From: JAISXK01 sp031549625
GTDB lineage: Bacteria > Bacillota > Clostridia > Christensenellales > CAG-138
Length of the DNA stretch: 25,914 nucleotides
Direction of reading: 5' to 3'
Assembly: GCA_031549625.1 (NCBI GenBank)
Contig: JAVBPK010000141.1
Coordinates: forward strand, 1 to 25,914
The translations under genes and the position numbers were made by a program. The notes beneath the pieces were generated by a model. It had not been told where the DNA came from. It made no database searches and worked only from the letters and a program-made list of their open reading frames with translations. The first letter of the stretch is position 1. Each line of letters opens with the position of its first letter. Of the stretch, positions 23,347-25,914 are shown one piece after another.

Positions 23347-23615
23347 CGCCAGGCGTTGTTCACGCTATCGCGATAACAGCATACCACTTTGTCAAACATA
23401 TGCGCGTATAAAATACCCACGATCATGATATAAATCTGCCTGGATGTGACAGTTGTTTTTTCTTCCAGCATATGCAAAAGCTCGCGCTGTATGGTTTCGA
23501 TATCGCCCTCGTTCAGCGGCTGGCCCGCTTCATCGCTGGTAGCTTCAAGCGAAGCGCGCACCTTTTGCGCATAAAAAGGCTCCGTCTTGCCCGATCTTTT
23601 TTGCACCGTCAACAT
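23343..23615 (-). CDS. Stand-alone ATP-cone domain protein
   Basis: A 90-residue protein made of little more than one ATP-cone, the nucleotide-sensing domain of NrdR and ribonucleotide reductases. It begins MLTVQKRSGKTEPFYAQKV and continues with the three-helix pattern (IETIQRELLHMLEE, TSRQIYIMIVGIL). The zinc ribbon of NrdR and the reductase core are absent. It may sense ATP/dATP for an unknown partner. ATG at 23615 is preceded by GGAGG; the frame opens further upstream at 23771 without a site. Its stop codon overlaps that of the XdhC gene on the other strand. A TATAAT box (23646-23651) lies 30 bases before the ATG. No nrd genes are adjacent. Confidence 0.78.
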   Translation of the reverse strand: MLTVQKRSGKTEPFYAQKVRASLEATSDEAGQPLNEGDIETIQRELLHMLEEKTTVTSRQIYIMIVGILYAHMFDKVVCCYRDSVNNAWR

Positions 23616-23645
23616 AGCTGCTTCCTCCGTCTTCTTGTTATGTTC

Positions 23646-23651
23646 ATTATA
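23646..23651 (-). promoter_or_regulatory. -10 box of the ATP-cone gene
   Basis: Perfect TATAAT on the minus strand, with a weak TTCGGA 17 bases upstream. It is divergent from the T-box promoter at 23719-23747. Confidence 0.55.
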
Positions 23652-23718
23652 ATGCATCGGCGGCGCGTTCCGAAAGGGGTAAGCAAAAAATACGCTGCTT
23701 TGTGAAAAAAGAAACTTG

Positions 23719-23747
23719 TTGACAGATACGCAAATCGTATGTAGAAT
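23719..23747 (+). promoter_or_regulatory. Promoter of the T-box/acyl-CoA synthetase transcript
   Basis: Perfect TTGACA (23719-23724), a 17-base spacer and TAGAAT (23742-23747). Confidence 0.85.
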
Positions 23748-23753
23748 AAATAA

Positions 23754-24027
23754 AAATTCATCCATATACATGCGATGACGGAAATAGCTTTAGGTGGGTA
23801 CGCGAAGAGAGTCGGCGGTTGGTGCAAGCCGGTAGTCAAAGCCTATTGCGGTCACTCCTGAGTTGTGGCGCTCAAACCATACGGAAGTAGGCGCCAACGG
23901 TAGAGCCCCGTTATAGGCCAAGGGTTTGTTTGAACCTAACAGAGTTGGACGGCGTATTGTCGTCAAATTGAGTGGTACCGCGGGATATACACCCGTCTCA
24001 AGAAATTGAGACGGGTGTTTTTATTTT
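23754..24027 (+). ncRNA. T-box riboswitch leader (tRNA-sensing), likely Val specifier
   Basis: The hallmarks appear in order. The AGAGAG motif lies at 23806-23811. The distal stem-loop CGGC-GGTTGGTGCAA-GCCG spans 23813-23831. The presumed specifier is GTC at 23851-23853, followed by ACTCCTGAGT as in other T-boxes. The conserved CCGTTAT lies at 23908-23914, and the T-box TGAGTGGTACCGCGG at 23969-23983. The terminator is a 13-bp stem at 23989-24018 with loop GAAA, followed by TTTTATTTTATT. The antiterminator forms when TTGAG (23968-23972) pairs with CTCAA (23997-24001), a strand also used by the terminator. The bulge UGGU pairs with acceptor ends having discriminator A, which agrees with tRNA(Val). 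It should switch on the downstream gene when uncharged tRNA accumulates. Confidence 0.93.
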
Positions 24028-24055
24028 ATTAAATTACCAAGGGAGCATAAAAACG

Positions 24056-25702
24056 ATGTTGATGTATGAAAAGTTTATGCAGGCAGATACTAGCAGCTAC
24101 GAACGGTTTTGCGAAAGCTTTCGCATAACGGCGGACAACAGCTTTAATTACGGCTTCGATGTTGTGGATGCGCTTGCGGCAAAAACACCCGACAAGCTTG
24201 CACTGCTTTATACAAATCCCGCAGGCGAAGAACGGCGGTTCACCTTCCGGGATATCAGCCGCTACAGCAACCGCGCGGCCAATTATTTCCAAAGCCTCGG
24301 CATCCAAAAAGGCGATGCGGTTATGTTGATTCTGAAACGGAACTACCAGTATTGGTTTGCCGCCATGGGCCTTTGCAAGCTGGGCGCCATATTGATCCCC
24401 GCTACTTCACAGCTTTGTGAAAAGGACATCGAATACCGCAACAATGCCGCGGGTATACGCATGCTGGTGTGCGCGAACACGCCCGCCCTTTTGTCCGCCG
24501 TAGAGGCGGCGATTCCAAATTCTCCCACCGTGAAGCACATCGCCACCATCGGCGAACGCGAAGGCTGGCTTAATTTTGACGCGGGCCTCGCCGCAATGCC
24601 GGATACATTCGAACGCCCGGTACGCGAAGCGGCTGTGCGCGCGGAAGACCCCATGCTGATCTATTTCACATCCGGTACCACCGGGCATCCCAAAATGGCG
24701 CTGCACGATTTCTATTACCCGCTGGGCCATATCGTAACAGCCCGCTTCTGGCACGCAAACACGCCGGATGGCCTGCATTTCACCATATCGGACACAGGCT
24801 GGGCAAAAGCGGCCTGGGGAAAGTTATACGGGCAATGGCTGTCTGAATGCGCTGTGTTCGTATATGATTTCGAACGTTTTAACGCGCAGGAAATACTTGC
24901 AAAGCTTGAGCAATACCGCATCACTACGTTTTGTGCGCCTCCCACGATGTACCGCATGCTCACACAGGAAAACATCGCCTCCTACGACCTTTCCGCTTTG
25001 CGGCAGTGCTGCAGCGCAGGTGAGCCTTTAACGCCGGAAGTGTATAACGATTGGCTGCAGGCTACGGGCATATCCATCCGCGAAGGCTTTGGCCAATCCG
25101 AAACAACCTGCATGATGGGCACCCTGCCCGGTATGCGGATTATTCCCGGTGCTATGGGGCGGCCCATGCCCGGCTATTCCATCGTGCTCGTGAATGAAAA
25201 AGGCCTCGCCTGCATGCCTGGCGTCGGCGGGGAAATCTGCATCCGCTACACGAAAAAGCCCGTGGGCCTGTTTCATGGCTATTACAGAGACGAAGCGCTC
25301 ACAAATGCCGTTTGGCATGACGGGCTATATCACACTGGTGATACCGCGTATATGGATGAGCATGGTTATTTTTTCTACATCGGCCGTGCGGACGATATCA
25401 TCAAAAGCTCCGGTTACCGCATAGGCCCGTTTGAAGTGGAGAGCGCGCTTCTCTCCCACCCCGCCGTGCTGGAGGCCGCCGTAACGGGTGTGCCGGATGA
25501 ACTGCGGGGGCAGCTAGTAAAGGCCACCATCGTGTTGAAGCCGGACATCGTAGCTTCCGAACTATTGAAGCGCGATATACAAAACCATGTGAAAGCCATT
25601 ACCGCACCTTACAAATACCCGCGCGTGATTCAGTTTGTGGACGAACTTCCAAAAACAGTAAGCGGCAAAATTAAACGCGCGCAATTGCGCCGGCAGGCAT
25701 AA
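24056..25702 (+). CDS. AMP-forming acyl-CoA synthetase (MACS/acetyl-CoA-synthetase-like)
   Basis: A 548-residue ANL-superfamily enzyme that activates a carboxylic acid to acyl-AMP and then acyl-CoA. Motifs are the P-loop TSGTTGHPKM at 205-214, DTGWAKAAWGKLYGQW at 246-261 typical of medium/branched-chain acyl-CoA synthetases, GFGQSET at 344-350, HTGD at 426-429, GYRIGPFEVE in the hinge region and the catalytic lysine Lys538 in SGKIKR. The family accepts medium-chain or branched short acids; an archaeal homologue is reported to prefer 2-methylbutyrate. The ATG at 24056 lies behind AAGGGAG; the frame reaches back to 23972 inside the T-box, which cannot be coding. Control by an amino-acid-sensing T-box suggests activation of a branched-chain acid for amino acid synthesis, but the substrate is inferred. 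Confidence 0.88.
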   Translation: MLMYEKFMQADTSSYERFCESFRITADNSFNYGFDVVDALAAKTPDKLALLYTNPAGEERRFTFRDISRYSNRAANYFQSLGIQKGDAVMLILKRNYQYWFAAMGLCKLGAILIPATSQLCEKDIEYRNNAAGIRMLVCANTPALLSAVEAAIPNSPTVKHIATIGEREGWLNFDAGLAAMPDTFERPVREAAVRAEDPMLIYFTSGTTGHPKMALHDFYYPLGHIVTARFWHANTPDGLHFTISDTGWAKAAWGKLYGQWLSECAVFVYDFERFNAQEILAKLEQYRITTFCAPPTMYRMLTQENIASYDLSALRQCCSAGEPLTPEVYNDWLQATGISIREGFGQSETTCMMGTLPGMRIIPGAMGRPMPGYSIVLVNEKGLACMPGVGGEICIRYTKKPVGLFHGYYRDEALTNAVWHDGLYHTGDTAYMDEHGYFFYIGRADDIIKSSGYRIGPFEVESALLSHPAVLEAAVTGVPDELRGQLVKATIVLKPDIVASELLKRDIQNHVKAITAPYKYPRVIQFVDELPKTVSGKIKRAQLRRQA

Positions 25703-25739
25703 CCGGCTATCACGCTACAAGCTTGGTTTTAAAAGGAAT

Positions 25740-25759
25740 CATGCCCACGTGTGGGCATG
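25740..25759. terminator. Perfect palindromic hairpin after the acyl-CoA synthetase gene
   Basis: CATGCCCAC and GTGGGCATG flank a two-base loop. No T-run follows, so intrinsic termination is doubtful. It stands between the synthetase gene and the IS30 end. Confidence 0.4.
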
Positions 25760-25780
25760 GGAATGGGCTTCCTAAGGGAT

Positions 25781-25914
25781 GTAGGTAGATTACAATAGCA
25801 AGTGCAACAAAAAAAGGATTGCAGATCGACAACGTGTTAAAATGAGTTTGAAGAAAACATCAACACGAGGTCAAAATGCAACCTTACACTCATTTTACAC
25901 TAGACGAGAGAGAA
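25781..25914 (+). mobile_element. Left end of an IS30-family insertion sequence (cut by window edge)
   Basis: The sequence near 25786-25809 (GATTACAATAGCAAGTGCAAC) resembles the GTGCAAC-containing ends of IS30-family elements, followed by a short AT-rich leader and the transposase start. The exact outer boundary, the other inverted repeat and any target duplication cannot be seen. Confidence 0.55.
25876..25914 (+). CDS. IS30-family transposase, N-terminal 13 codons only
   Basis: ATG at 25876 opens MQPYTHFTLDERE, which matches the usual IS30 transposase N-terminus (a TxLTLEER-like helix start) that leads into the DNA-binding domain. ACGAGG lies about eight bases before it. The rest lies outside the window. 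The family call rests on 13 residues plus the neighbouring end sequence. Confidence 0.65.
   Translation, partial: MQPYTHFTLDERE

Noticed and set aside
23851..23858. Other specifier readings (TGC Cys at 23847, CAC His at 23853, TCA Ser)
   Set aside because: Only GTC is followed by the ACTCCTGAGT pattern in the usual register. The UGGU bulge requires discriminator A, which disagrees with His, Ser and Cys tRNAs.
7..25790. AAGGGATGTA occurs near both window ends (7-16 and 25774-25783), suggesting a shared repeat or attachment site
   Set aside because: Only about ten bases agree, and the flanks differ, so chance is sufficient.
1..25914. CRISPR arrays, rRNA or tRNA genes, toxin-antitoxin pairs, prophage genes
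   Set aside because: No regularly spaced repeats, conserved RNA sequences or phage/TA domains were seen on either strand.

Overview
The window looks like chromosome of a Bacillota (Clostridia-type) anaerobe of medium GC. The evidence is the tilS-hpt-ftsH gene order known from Firmicutes, a T-box leader, clear GGAGG-type ribosome binding sites, many alternative FAD/FMN and purine-fermentation enzymes, and an IS30-family transposase start at the right edge. I cannot fix the genus. There are no tRNA or rRNA genes and no CRISPR array.

Layout. (1) 1-2387: a NimA-like flavin-binding protein (+) convergent with a zinc-ribbon/TPR membrane protein (-), sharing one terminator. (2) 2388-9130, all on the minus strand and read right to left: tilS, hpt, ftsH, a FlK-like hotdog thioesterase, a PHP phosphoesterase and a divergent PRPP synthetase. 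(3) 9256-13085: a divergent PlsC-like acyltransferase (+), then a minus-strand cell-envelope group: a beta-helix-like lipoprotein, an untracked 30-residue membrane peptide, an M23 peptidase and a polysaccharide deacetylase. (4) 13244-17370: two flavoenzymes with N-terminal cysteine clusters (a COG2509-type FAD dehydrogenase and an FMN alpha-hydroxy-acid oxidase), separated by a strongly structured intergenic element, then a class Ic aspartate aminotransferase (-). (5) 17505-23346: a purine/hydantoin module with adenine deaminase (-) divergent from hydantoinase, guanine deaminase and an XdhC-type maturation factor (+). A long structured leader precedes the hydantoinase. (6) 23343-25914: a lone ATP-cone protein (-), a complete T-box riboswitch driving an acyl-CoA synthetase (+), and the start of an IS30 element.

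Genes working together. Adenine deaminase, guanine deaminase and the XdhC protein point to purine salvage and breakdown toward xanthine, with hydantoinase acting on a cyclic ureide. The hpt and prs products handle PRPP-dependent purine salvage. The M23 peptidase and deacetylase overlap by 4 bases and probably remodel peptidoglycan.

Most notable regulation. The T-box upstream of the acyl-CoA synthetase has GUC (Val) as its best specifier, which suggests branched-chain acid activation for valine supply. The hydantoinase leader has a terminator-like hairpin with a competing downstream strand. Three promoters place an ATG exactly six bases after the -10 box and a fourth start lies very close to its promoter. 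This suggests leaderless translation, including a 26-codon leader ORF whose stop overlaps the GTG start of ftsH.
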